Source: Mucisphaera sp965279675 (GTDB taxonomy: Bacteria > Planctomycetota > Phycisphaerae > Phycisphaerales > Phycisphaeraceae). Taken from it: a stretch of DNA of 64,000 bases. How positions within the stretch are numbered: position 1 is the first letter of the stretch; the number at the start of each line of letters is the position of its first letter. The notes beneath the pieces are model-generated. The model did no database searches. It saw nothing but the letters and a program-made list of their open reading frames with translations, and had not been told where the DNA came from. Below, piece by piece: positions 24,538-32,402 of the stretch. The stretch lies in assembly GCF_965279675.1 (NCBI RefSeq), contig NZ_CBDIIJ010000002.1, positions 124,001 through 188,000 on the forward strand. The letters are read 5' to 3'. The position numbers were made by a program, and so were the translations under genes.

Positions 24538-26709
24538 CTAACCGACATCAATCAACTCGATCGCATCCCCCATCTGCTGCTTCAACACCTTCCGAAGCAT
24601 CGCATGCTCAGGCAGACGCAGACTCGGATCCGCCGCGATCATCGCCTTCGCATCCCGAGCCGTCAGCCGAAGCAACGGCTCATCCTCTGGCAGCCGTGCC
24701 ACCCGCAGCGGGGACGCCCCCGCCTGTCGCGTGCCATAAAACTCACCCATCCCCCGAATCGCCAGATCACGCTCCGCTATCTCAAACCCGTCCGTCGTCG
24801 CCACCATCGCCGCCATACGCTCCGCCGACGACTCCGTCCCCGTCGTCGCCACCAGATGACACACGCAGGCCGTCTCCCCACGCTTCCGCCCGATCCGACC
24901 CCGCAGCTGATGCAGCTGCGCCAACCCAAAACGCTCCGCCTGCTCGATCACCATCCAACCCGCATCCGGCACATCCACCCCCACCTCGATCACCGTCGTC
25001 GCCACCAGCACCCGACTCTTGCCCCCAACAAACCGCTCCATCGCCGAACGCCGCTGCTCCGTACTCATCCGACCATGCGCCACCTCCACGCCATACGCCC
25101 CCAACGGCCCGTTCATCAATTGCCGCGCCCGCGCCTCCACCCCCTTCACATCCGCCTGACCCTCACCCCCCTCCCGATCATCAATCGTCGGCAGCACCAC
25201 AAACCCCGGCTCGCCGCCCTCCACCCGAGCCAGCACATCCGCCAGCACCGCCCCTATCTGATCAGGCGAGCTCAACCGCGTCTCCACCGGCCGCCGCCCC
25301 GCCGGCCGTTCAGCAATCGTCGACACCTCCAGATCACCAAATAGCGTCAACGCCAGCGTCCTCGGAATAGGCGTCGCCGTCATCACCAGCTGATGAGGCA
25401 CATGCAGCTTCTTCAGCACCCCGCCCTTCGACGCCCCAGAGGCCACCCGCCGAAGATGCCCACGCTGCTTCACCCCAAACCGGTGCTGCTCATCAATCAC
25501 CACTAGCGCCATCCGATCCGTCAGACCCTCACGGTTCAACAGCGCCTGCGTCCCCACCAGCAACCGCGGACGATCCTCCGTCAACACAGGCGTCTCCGCC
25601 CCCGCCATCACCAGGTCCACCGGCAGATCAGCGTCCCTCAGCAGCTCGCACAAATGCCCGTAGTGCTGCGTCGCCAGCACCTCCGTCGGCGCCATCAACG
25701 CCGACGACCACCCACCCGAAGCCGCCAGCAACATCGCGTACACCGCCACCAGCGTCTTACCCGCCCCCACGTCTCCCTGCAGCAACCGATTCATCGGCAC
25801 CCCACGCCCCATGTCCGCCGCCAACGCCGACACCGCCTCATCCTGAGCAGCCGTCAACGTAAACGGCAGCCGCGCCCGAATCCGCCCATCCACCCGCTCC
25901 GACATCGCCAGCACCGGAGCCTCATGGTGCTCCCGCACATAAGCCTTCTTGAGCTGAATCCCCAGCTGCAACAGCAGCAACTCGTTGTATGCCAGCCGCC
26001 GCCTCGCCGACAGCTGCTCATCCTCCGAGGCCGGCAGATGAATCATCCGAAACGCCTCCGCCAGGCCCGACAGCGCCTGACGCTTCCGCAACTCCTCGGG
26101 CAGCGGGTCCTCCAGCTGCTCCGCCGCCCACCCAAGCGTCCGCCGCACATGACCCCAGATCCGATCCGAGCTCAACCCCTCCGTCGTCGGATAGATCGAC
26201 CGCCAAAGCGGGCCCGTCGCCTCATCCCCACCACTCCTTTCATCCTCAGCCAATACCTTCCAGCGCGGGTTCACCATCTCCATCATCCCATCCACCCGCC
26301 GAACCTTCCCCGAGACCGACACCCGAACACCAGGCGGCATCCGATCCCTCAGAAAAGGGCTGTTGAACCAGATCACCCGCATCACCCCCGTCTCATCCTC
26401 CAGCACCGCCTCAAACCGCCCCTTGCTCCGCCCCCAGCCCCCACTCACCCACCGCGACCTCGCCACCATCCCCGCCGTCGAACACGCCTGACCCGGCACC
26501 AACCCCTCAATAGACGCATCATCAGGCCGCTTCTCATACCGACTCGGATAATGCCGCAGCAGATCCGCCACCGACCGGATCCCCAGCCGCTCATACCCCG
26601 CCGCCAACGTCGCATTCATGTACGGCGCATCACCAATCGCCATCGACAACCGCGGCCCCGTCGCCGTCCGAGATGCTGAACCCGTACTCACCCACGCATC
26701 ATAAGTCAC
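24538..26709 (-). CDS. recG: ATP-dependent DNA helicase RecG
   Basis: 723 residues from a GTG at 26709; an internal ATG at 26643 is possible. The N-terminal wedge/OB domain (ERLGIRSVADLLRHYPSRYE, VMRVIWFNSPFLRD, VSVSGKVRRVDGMMEMVNPR) is followed by a superfamily 2 helicase core: Walker A LLQGDVGAGKTLVA, DEQH box VVIDEQHRFGVKQR, MTATPIPRTLALTLFGDLE, and motif VI QLHQLRGRIGRKRGE. RecG reverses stalled replication forks and branch-migrates Holliday junctions. The order of domains and length are normal. It lies upstream of the MMPL gene on the same strand with 35 bases between. Confidence 0.96.
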   Translation of the reverse strand: MTYDAWVSTGSASRTATGPRLSMAIGDAPYMNATLAAGYERLGIRSVADLLRHYPSRYEKRPDDASIEGLVPGQACSTAGMVARSRWVSGGWGRSKGRFEAVLEDETGVMRVIWFNSPFLRDRMPPGVRVSVSGKVRRVDGMMEMVNPRWKVLAEDERSGGDEATGPLWRSIYPTTEGLSSDRIWGHVRRTLGWAAEQLEDPLPEELRKRQALSGLAEAFRMIHLPASEDEQLSARRRLAYNELLLLQLGIQLKKAYVREHHEAPVLAMSERVDGRIRARLPFTLTAAQDEAVSALAADMGRGVPMNRLLQGDVGAGKTLVAVYAMLLAASGGWSSALMAPTEVLATQHYGHLCELLRDADLPVDLVMAGAETPVLTEDRPRLLVGTQALLNREGLTDRMALVVIDEQHRFGVKQRGHLRRVASGASKGGVLKKLHVPHQLVMTATPIPRTLALTLFGDLEVSTIAERPAGRRPVETRLSSPDQIGAVLADVLARVEGGEPGFVVLPTIDDREGGEGQADVKGVEARARQLMNGPLGAYGVEVAHGRMSTEQRRSAMERFVGGKSRVLVATTVIEVGVDVPDAGWMVIEQAERFGLAQLHQLRGRIGRKRGETACVCHLVATTGTESSAERMAAMVATTDGFEIAERDLAIRGMGEFYGTRQAGASPLRVARLPEDEPLLRLTARDAKAMIAADPSLRLPEHAMLRKVLKQQMGDAIELIDVG

Positions 26710-26756
26710 TTACCCGCAAGGCAAGCCCGAGGCGACCCATCCCATGCAGTAACTCG

Positions 26757-26780
26757 CCGAGCCGAGACGTGTCGGCTCGG
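26757..26780. repeat. Hairpin upstream of recG
   Basis: CCGAGCCGA at 26757-26765 pairs perfectly over nine bases with TCGGCTCGG at 26772-26780, six-base loop, with no T run on either side. It lies between the recG start and the terminator of the PEP-CTERM gene that precedes recG on the minus strand. Confidence 0.5.
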
Positions 26781-26820
26781 GCATAGATCAACAACCATCA
26801 GACAAAAACAAAACCCACCC

Positions 26821-26855
26821 ATAAAACAAGCCCGCGACCAGGGGTCACGGGCTTG
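26821..26855 (-). terminator. Rho-independent terminator of the PEP-CTERM gene
   Basis: Bases 26827-26839 and 26843-26855 pair over 13 positions with one G-U, with a three-base loop. On the minus strand the hairpin is followed by TTTTAT, just beyond the stop codon at 26895. Confidence 0.85.
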
Positions 26856-26894
26856 CGAGAGACAAACTTGAGTCGGCCGTCAGGCCGAAGGCAT

Positions 26895-27641
26895 TTAGCC
26901 GCGGCGGCGAGCGAGGCCAGCCAGGCCGAGAGCCAGAAGAGCGGCAGAAGCGGGCTCAGGAACGAGCGTCACTTCAATCTCAGCCTGCTTCTTCTTGATG
27001 ATCGCCGAGGCACCAGCACCGCTGGCAGCCGAGAGCGTGTTGTCAAAGGTGATGTCAACGCCCGTCACGTTGCCGGTGATGCCGTTGTCGGCAGCCAGCT
27101 GGGCGATATCAACCGTCAGATTGCCGGTCCAGACCACACCGATCGACAGGCCGTCGGTACCGAGGTCATAGACGCCGGAGCCGGGAGCAATGAACAGGTC
27201 GGTGATCAGCTCAGGACCATCAACCGCCACACCATCAACCTCGATGATATCGATGAAGACGGGAGCCGAGACGCTCGCCAGTGCGAAGGCACCGGGAACA
27301 CCGATGAGGGTGTAGTCACCGGCCTCGTTGATGGTGATCGTGTCAATGCCAATACCGGCATTGCTGGTCACCTGCGTACGAAGCTGGGCATCAACGATGT
27401 CCGACGAGGGAACGCCGTTGTTGGCTTCAGCACCAAAGGTGATCGGGGTGAAGATCAAAGCGTCGTCGGCCGTGGTCGGGGCACCCAGCAGGGGCAGCGG
27501 GCTCGAGGACGATTCGGTGACCTGCTCAAAGGTCACGTTCGTGCTGACGAAGTCGCCGTAATTCAGCGAAGCAGCGTCAACGGCGGCCACCGCAAAGGTG
27601 GTCGTCAGAAGTCCAGCGGTCAGGGTCTTGAAATTCATCAT
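26895..27641 (-). CDS. PEP-CTERM protein, first of a paralogous pair
   Basis: 248 residues from the first of two adjacent ATGs, with GGAGGAG ahead. The signal peptide is MMNFKTLTAGLLTTTFAVAA, cleaved near VDAAS. The mature part is an all-beta secreted domain beginning LNYGDFVSTNVTFEQVTES, with INEAGDYTLIGVPGAFALAS and a distinctive AIIKKKQAEIEV before the sorting tag VPEPASAALLALGLAGLARRRG. The protein at 27959 shares the same opening, the EAGDYTLIGxPGxFA block and the KKK segment. It has its own promoter (27729-27756) and terminator. Function unknown. Confidence 0.87.
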   Translation of the reverse strand: MMNFKTLTAGLLTTTFAVAAVDAASLNYGDFVSTNVTFEQVTESSSSPLPLLGAPTTADDALIFTPITFGAEANNGVPSSDIVDAQLRTQVTSNAGIGIDTITINEAGDYTLIGVPGAFALASVSAPVFIDIIEVDGVAVDGPELITDLFIAPGSGVYDLGTDGLSIGVVWTGNLTVDIAQLAADNGITGNVTGVDITFDNTLSAASGAGASAIIKKKQAEIEVTLVPEPASAALLALGLAGLARRRG

Positions 27642-27728
27642 GACTGTCTCTCCTCCTCGCCAGTTGGCGAAGAATTAATGGTTCATCTAAACAACCAGCC
27701 CATCCATCGCTGGTCGCAGACATATCCA

Positions 27729-27756
27729 AGTATACGGCTAGTCCGAGTTCGTGCAA
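27729..27756 (-). promoter_or_regulatory. Sigma-70 promoter of the PEP-CTERM gene
   Basis: On the minus strand, TTGCAC (27756-27751), a 16-base spacer and TATACT (27734-27729), giving a leader of about 80 bases before the ATG at 27641. The remainder of the 317-base gap 27642-27958 holds the terminator of the upstream paralogue and an AT-rich stretch near 27826-27850; no gene is seen in it. Confidence 0.6.
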
Positions 27757-27883
27757 CGTCCACAAGCCAAGTCTTGCGATTTTCTCACGAAGTTCACCAG
27801 AATCACCGAGGGACACCCCTAACCAATCCTTATATTTTATCTAAATTAACAACCGTAGCTGTCACGCGAGACCATCGACGGCA

Positions 27884-27915
27884 CAAAAAAAGCGTCCCGC
27901 CGGAGCAGGACGCTT
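27884..27915 (-). terminator. Rho-independent terminator
   Basis: On the minus strand AAGCGTCC (27915-27908) pairs with GGACGCTT (27896-27889) across an 11-base loop and runs into seven T residues. It closes the transcript of the PEP-CTERM gene ending at 27959. Confidence 0.85.
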
Positions 27916-27958
27916 CTCAAAATCAATAACCTCGAGCCGAAGCCCGGAGAGGTGTCGT

Positions 27959-28732
27959 TCAGGCCTTCCGGCGAAGAACCGCCGCCAGACCCAGGCCCAG
28001 CAGAGCCGCCGAAGCCGGCTCAGGAATGTCACCCTCGTCGATCGTGGTCACTTCGATCACCACGCCGTCGGCGTCCTTCTTCTTGATGAAGGACGACGCA
28101 CCCTGCGAGGTCGTCGCCAGCGTGTTGTTCAACGTGATGTAAGCCGCCGTCACAGCCTGGCCCTCAAACTCGGTACCCGTCAGCAGACCAAGCAGATCGA
28201 TCTGGATCGAACCCGTAAAAATACCGTTCACAACGCCACCGGCAGCCGGAAGCAGGAACTCGCCGCCACTGGGCGTAAATACGAGGCTGTCCTGGCCGCT
28301 AGGGCCATCAACCGCTACGCCACCCACCTCGGTGATCTGGTAGTAAATCGGAGCCGCAACCGCCGCGTAAGCAAACGAGCCGGGAGCACCGATCAGCGTG
28401 TAGTCACCAGCCTCCGTCAGCTCAAACGTGCTCAGGCTCTGGGTCGGATCATTCACCGTCAGCGTGAACGCCAGCTGCGAGTCCGTAATGTCCGAGAGCG
28501 TCGAAGCACCGTCGGTAGACGACTCAAACGAATTCGGGCTGAAATTAAGCGAATTGCCCAGAACCGTCGGGGCATCAAACAGCGCCAGCGGGTCGGTGTC
28601 CGAACCCTCGGTCACGTCGTGATAGGTCACGTCCGTGCCCACAAAGGTGCCGTAGTTCTGAGTGGCAGCCGAAGCCGTGGCAGCCGTGCCAAAGCCGAGG
28701 GCCAGGGTGAAAAGCAAGCTGGACTTCTTCAT
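27959..28732 (-). CDS. PEP-CTERM protein, second of a paralogous pair
   Basis: 257 residues from the ATG at 28732, which has GGGAG eight bases ahead; in-frame starts at 28741 and 28813 exist but add residues before a good signal peptide (MKKSSLLFTLALGFGTAATASA). The secreted domain opens TQNYGTFVGTDVTYHDVTEG and contains TEAGDYTLIGAPGSFAYAAV and SSFIKKKDADGVVIEV, closely matching the protein at 26895. It ends IPEPASAALLGLGLAAVLRRKA, a PEP-CTERM tag with a basic end. Each paralogue has its own promoter and terminator, so the two can be expressed separately. Function unknown. Confidence 0.87.
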   Translation of the reverse strand: MKKSSLLFTLALGFGTAATASAATQNYGTFVGTDVTYHDVTEGSDTDPLALFDAPTVLGNSLNFSPNSFESSTDGASTLSDITDSQLAFTLTVNDPTQSLSTFELTEAGDYTLIGAPGSFAYAAVAAPIYYQITEVGGVAVDGPSGQDSLVFTPSGGEFLLPAAGGVVNGIFTGSIQIDLLGLLTGTEFEGQAVTAAYITLNNTLATTSQGASSFIKKKDADGVVIEVTTIDEGDIPEPASAALLGLGLAAVLRRKA

Positions 28733-28801
28733 CTCGTGCATCTCCCGCGCCTGTAAAGGTGCTAAAGCGGTTTCTCCGAACACTCCCTCCCAGACTAGGA
28801 C

Positions 28802-28830
28802 AAGATACGCCACGTATCCGCCCTATGCAA
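28802..28830 (-). promoter_or_regulatory. Probable promoter of the second PEP-CTERM paralogue
   Basis: On the minus strand TTGCAT (28830-28825), 17 bases, then TATCTT (28807-28802), about 70 bases ahead of the start at 28732. The -35 element is nearly the same as in the paralogue's promoter. Confidence 0.45.
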
Positions 28831-28936
28831 GGATATCGAACCATAGATCGTACGGAATTTAGAATAAACAGGGACTTTGGGCCCCCGTTTGGGCCTTTTG
28901 ACCAACTTCAAACACAAAAAAATCAGCGAACGGGGC

Positions 28937-31357
28937 TCATTTTCCGTTGACCGTCAGCCGAACCTCCGACATCTGAACCGGACTCGCCGCCAGCCAACCC
29001 GGATCCAGATGCAGCACCTCACCCTGCCGATCCACCTGGCCAAAACTCAACACCCCCGTCGGACACGACTGCACACACGCCGAACAACGCACGCACTCCA
29101 CGTCCTGCATCGGACGCCCCTTGTTCGCGAAATTCATGATGTCGATGCCCTGATGGCACACAGAGGTACACACGTTGCACGAAATACACTTCTTCTTATG
29201 GGACACGATCGCGAACCGGCTGAACTTCGCATAAACATGCATCAACGCCGCTAGCGGGCACGCAAACCGGCACCACACACGCCCCGAAAAGTGAAAATAC
29301 AGCCCGAAACCCAGAATCCCCGCCCAGAGCAGGTCCACAAACCACGCGTAATTCAGCCCCGGCAACGCCGAGCTGTACGCCGATGGCCCCAGCAAAAAGG
29401 CATACCACGCCCCCGCCCAGGAAGCACCCGTCGCCCACTCAACCACCCGCAGACCCAGAATCAGCAGCGCCACCACCAGGAACACCTGCCCGATCATGTT
29501 CATCTTGTTCCAGAACGGGCCGTGCGGCATCTTGTGACGGTGCGTATCGCCTAGCGTCTCAGCCATCGCCCCGCACGAACACACCCACCCGCAGTAAACA
29601 CCCTTCCCATAGAAATAGATCGCCACCGGGATCAGCACGAACGTCTGCACCAGACTGATGACCAGCCAGCCCCATAAAGGCTGCTCAGTAAACACATTCC
29701 AGATGAAAAGCGGCCACGCCAGAATCAGCCCGAACGCCCGCCAGTACTCCCGACCATGCGGGTCATAAGCCACCTCCGGGAACAACTGGTCCGCAAACCA
29801 CTTCCCGAACCCGCCGTCATACCAACCCAGGTGCCCCAGCCACGGAAAGATCAGATAAGGCAGCAAAAACAGCGGAACACACTGAATCAGCATCAGACTC
29901 GTCGTCTGAACCGTGATGTAAGGCGTCTTCCGACGACCAATCCGGCGTAGCCCGAAAATCACGATCAGCGTGCAGTAAAGCAGCGAATACCAGAAACCCG
30001 GTGCCGAACCCGTAGCCCCCTCAACCCCCGCCGCCGAAAGCTTCAACGTCCCCAGCAACGTCGTCGGATCCGAAAACACCTCCGACCACGACACCAGCCA
30101 AGGCCCCAGGTTGTGCGGGAACCACCCGTTCTTCTCAAAAGACTCCGCCAACGGCAGCCACGTCCCCGGCTTCTTCCACTGATAGAAGAACGTGAACAAC
30201 CCCAGCATCAACAACAGACTCACCCACCACCACGCCCCCCGATCCCCCGCCACCTTCACACCCGACTTCCTGAAGAAATCCAGCGGCGGCTCTCGCCCAA
30301 TCATCGGGAACACCGCATCGTTGTCGATCGTCCGATCCTGACCCTCAGAGTCCGTAATCACCACCGCATCGTCAGCAATCTCTTTCACCCGGCTGCCCAT
30401 CAGAAGCGTGACCGAGCCCTTGGCCCCCTCCGGCCGCATCGTGTGATCCGCCGCCGTCGTCACCCGCTCCGAACTCGGATGATCCACCCCCACCGCCGCC
30501 TCCGGGTTCTCCGCCAACGCCTGCAATTTCTCGATGTTCTCAGGCTTCGGCCGCGAAAACTCGGGCTTCCGATAGCTAAGCGTCACATCCGCCCCGCAAG
30601 CCCCCAACGCAATCGCCGCCTCCATCGCCGAATCCCCACCACCCACAATGAGCACCTTCTGCCCACAAAAATCCTTCGGGTCGTGCAGCCGATTGTAAAC
30701 CTTGTCCTTCTTCTCGCCCGGCACCCCCAGCTTGCGGAAGTTCCCCGACCGCCCGATACCCACGATCACCCGATGCGCCCGCACCCCATCTTGGCCCGGA
30801 ATCACCAGCTCGAACCCCTTGCCCTTCCGCTTCACATACTCAATCCGCGCCTTGATCGGCTCCACCCCGTCACCCAGCGTCTGCTCATGCAGATCCTCCA
30901 GCAGCCCCTCCTTCACCTCCGACTTCTCGTGAAACTGCAGGTCCCCAGCCGGCGTCATCTCCGTCGGGTACGTGAAGATCGGCTTGCCCTTCGGAAAGTT
31001 CACGATCGTCGAATACGGCTCCGACGCCTCAAACAGCTTGAAACTCAGACCCAGCTTCCGAGCCTCCAACGCCGCCGCGAACCCCGACACCCCCCCACCG
31101 ATGATCGCCACATCCACCACCTCCGGATCACTCAGATCACGGCCCTTGAACCCGCTCTCCTCAGCGATCGTCCGCACCGCCCGCGTCCCCGTATCCGCCG
31201 AGAACTTCAGAAGCGGGATCCCCGTCAGATCGCCCACCACATACAACCCCGCCACGTTCGTCGAGCCGTCAGGCTGCACCACCGGCAGCTTCTCAACCGT
31301 CCCCGCGGGCCACATCCCATGAAGCCAGTGGTAATACCCTGAAACCAGTCCAACCAT
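28937..31357 (-). CDS. Fusion of a thioredoxin-reductase-like flavoprotein with a NapH/NosR-like Fe-S membrane domain
   Basis: 806 residues from the ATG at 31357; a GTG at 31411 would add 18. The N-terminal half is an FAD/NAD(P) oxidoreductase: VAGLYVVGDLTGIPLLKF, the FAD site VAIIGGGVSGFAAALEA (about 83-99), the NAD(P) site VLIVGGGDSAMEAAIAL, and DAVFPMIGREPP. Then come several membrane helices with CGWVCSCGAMAET and VWCRFACPLAALMHV, the paired Cys motifs of NapH/NosR/CcoG-like proteins. The end carries two 4Fe-4S clusters (CISCNVCTSVCHQG and CVRCSACVQSCPTG). It should pass electrons between NAD(P)H and a membrane or periplasmic partner. Partner unknown. It follows the DUF547 gene by 106 bases. 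Confidence 0.88.
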   Translation of the reverse strand: MVGLVSGYYHWLHGMWPAGTVEKLPVVQPDGSTNVAGLYVVGDLTGIPLLKFSADTGTRAVRTIAEESGFKGRDLSDPEVVDVAIIGGGVSGFAAALEARKLGLSFKLFEASEPYSTIVNFPKGKPIFTYPTEMTPAGDLQFHEKSEVKEGLLEDLHEQTLGDGVEPIKARIEYVKRKGKGFELVIPGQDGVRAHRVIVGIGRSGNFRKLGVPGEKKDKVYNRLHDPKDFCGQKVLIVGGGDSAMEAAIALGACGADVTLSYRKPEFSRPKPENIEKLQALAENPEAAVGVDHPSSERVTTAADHTMRPEGAKGSVTLLMGSRVKEIADDAVVITDSEGQDRTIDNDAVFPMIGREPPLDFFRKSGVKVAGDRGAWWWVSLLLMLGLFTFFYQWKKPGTWLPLAESFEKNGWFPHNLGPWLVSWSEVFSDPTTLLGTLKLSAAGVEGATGSAPGFWYSLLYCTLIVIFGLRRIGRRKTPYITVQTTSLMLIQCVPLFLLPYLIFPWLGHLGWYDGGFGKWFADQLFPEVAYDPHGREYWRAFGLILAWPLFIWNVFTEQPLWGWLVISLVQTFVLIPVAIYFYGKGVYCGWVCSCGAMAETLGDTHRHKMPHGPFWNKMNMIGQVFLVVALLILGLRVVEWATGASWAGAWYAFLLGPSAYSSALPGLNYAWFVDLLWAGILGFGLYFHFSGRVWCRFACPLAALMHVYAKFSRFAIVSHKKKCISCNVCTSVCHQGIDIMNFANKGRPMQDVECVRCSACVQSCPTGVLSFGQVDRQGEVLHLDPGWLAASPVQMSEVRLTVNGK

Positions 31358-31463
31358 CCGATCCAACCCTTCACGCACCAACGTGCGAAAACCAAACCAC
31401 AGGCAGCACACCCCCGCTCGACAACCCCCAGTTCAGCCTTCCCGCCTCAAAAAACCCCGAAAA

Positions 31464-32276
31464 TCACTCCTGAGCGTTCAACGCCCAGCTGTAGTCCACA
31501 TAATCCACCCGAGGCCGCCGGCCCGCCTCCAACGCCCGCTTCAAATCAGGCATGTACCTCGCCGCATAAGCCTCCACAGACCCCGCCTCCGCCACAAAAT
31601 CCTCGCCATACCACTCGTACAGCTTCGTCAGCGTCAAGCGACGCCGACGATCATCATACTTGGCCCACCTCTGATCGGAATGACTCAAACGGGTCGCCAG
31701 CTCCATCTGCTCATCCAACGCCTCCCCCGTATACGCAAACCGCCGCAGGAGCGGGCAGCTCTCCGCCGCACACACCAGCACAAAGTGAATCCGCGCATCA
31801 TTAAACACCGGCCGGATCAGCTCATGCTCGATCTGATTCAGGCTATACGTCCCCCCAGCCACCACCCAGCGCTCATGATCCCACCGCCGCCCCTCCGGAA
31901 TCTCCATGATCGAGCCCAACTCACCACCCCGGTAATGCTCCGTGATCAGCTTCAGCGTGAACGCGTTGTAAGCATTAATAAGTAGCGCCAGGTGCTCCGC
32001 CTCCGACAGCCGCTCCACATCCACCCGCCCAAGCATCCTGATGTAAGCATCCAGCCCACCCACATCCCGAGCCAGTCCCCCGTAATCCACCAGCCCCTCC
32101 TTATCAACATACGCCTTCAGAATCGCATCAAACGCCGAGTGATCCACCGCCGTCCCCCCAGCCTCCGACGCCAAACCCCGCGCCGCCCCCAGCGGACTCC
32201 CGCCAGCCACCCCCCAAACCCCCACCAGCACCAAGCAAACCGCCAACCACACAACACCAAACCGCAGCTCTCGCAT
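31464..32276 (-). CDS. Secreted DUF547 protein
   Basis: 270 residues from the ATG at 32276 (two upstream in-frame GTG codons are alternatives). A signal peptide (MRELRFGVVWLAVCLVLVGV) is followed by the DUF547 domain: LVDYGGLARDVGGLDAYIRM, ALLINAYNAFTLKLITEHY, SLNQIEHELIRPVFNDARIH and VCAAESCPLLRRFAYTGEAL. The conserved C-x-x-S-C-P region and Asn-Ala-Tyr-Asn block are intact. The domain's activity is not established. It precedes the flavin/Fe-S fusion gene on the same strand, which may mean a shared redox-related role in the periplasm; that is inference. Confidence 0.85.
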   Translation of the reverse strand: MRELRFGVVWLAVCLVLVGVWGVAGGSPLGAARGLASEAGGTAVDHSAFDAILKAYVDKEGLVDYGGLARDVGGLDAYIRMLGRVDVERLSEAEHLALLINAYNAFTLKLITEHYRGGELGSIMEIPEGRRWDHERWVVAGGTYSLNQIEHELIRPVFNDARIHFVLVCAAESCPLLRRFAYTGEALDEQMELATRLSHSDQRWAKYDDRRRRLTLTKLYEWYGEDFVAEAGSVEAYAARYMPDLKRALEAGRRPRVDYVDYSWALNAQE

Positions 32277-32402
32277 CACAAACACTCACCCAGGCGGCAT
32301 GGCCTGTTAAGAAGAGAATAACACCCCCAATTCCGATCCCATTCCCATCCGCCCCGAAAAATCTCGCCCGTAGCCAACACCCCCACGCGCTAAGATGGGC
32401 CC

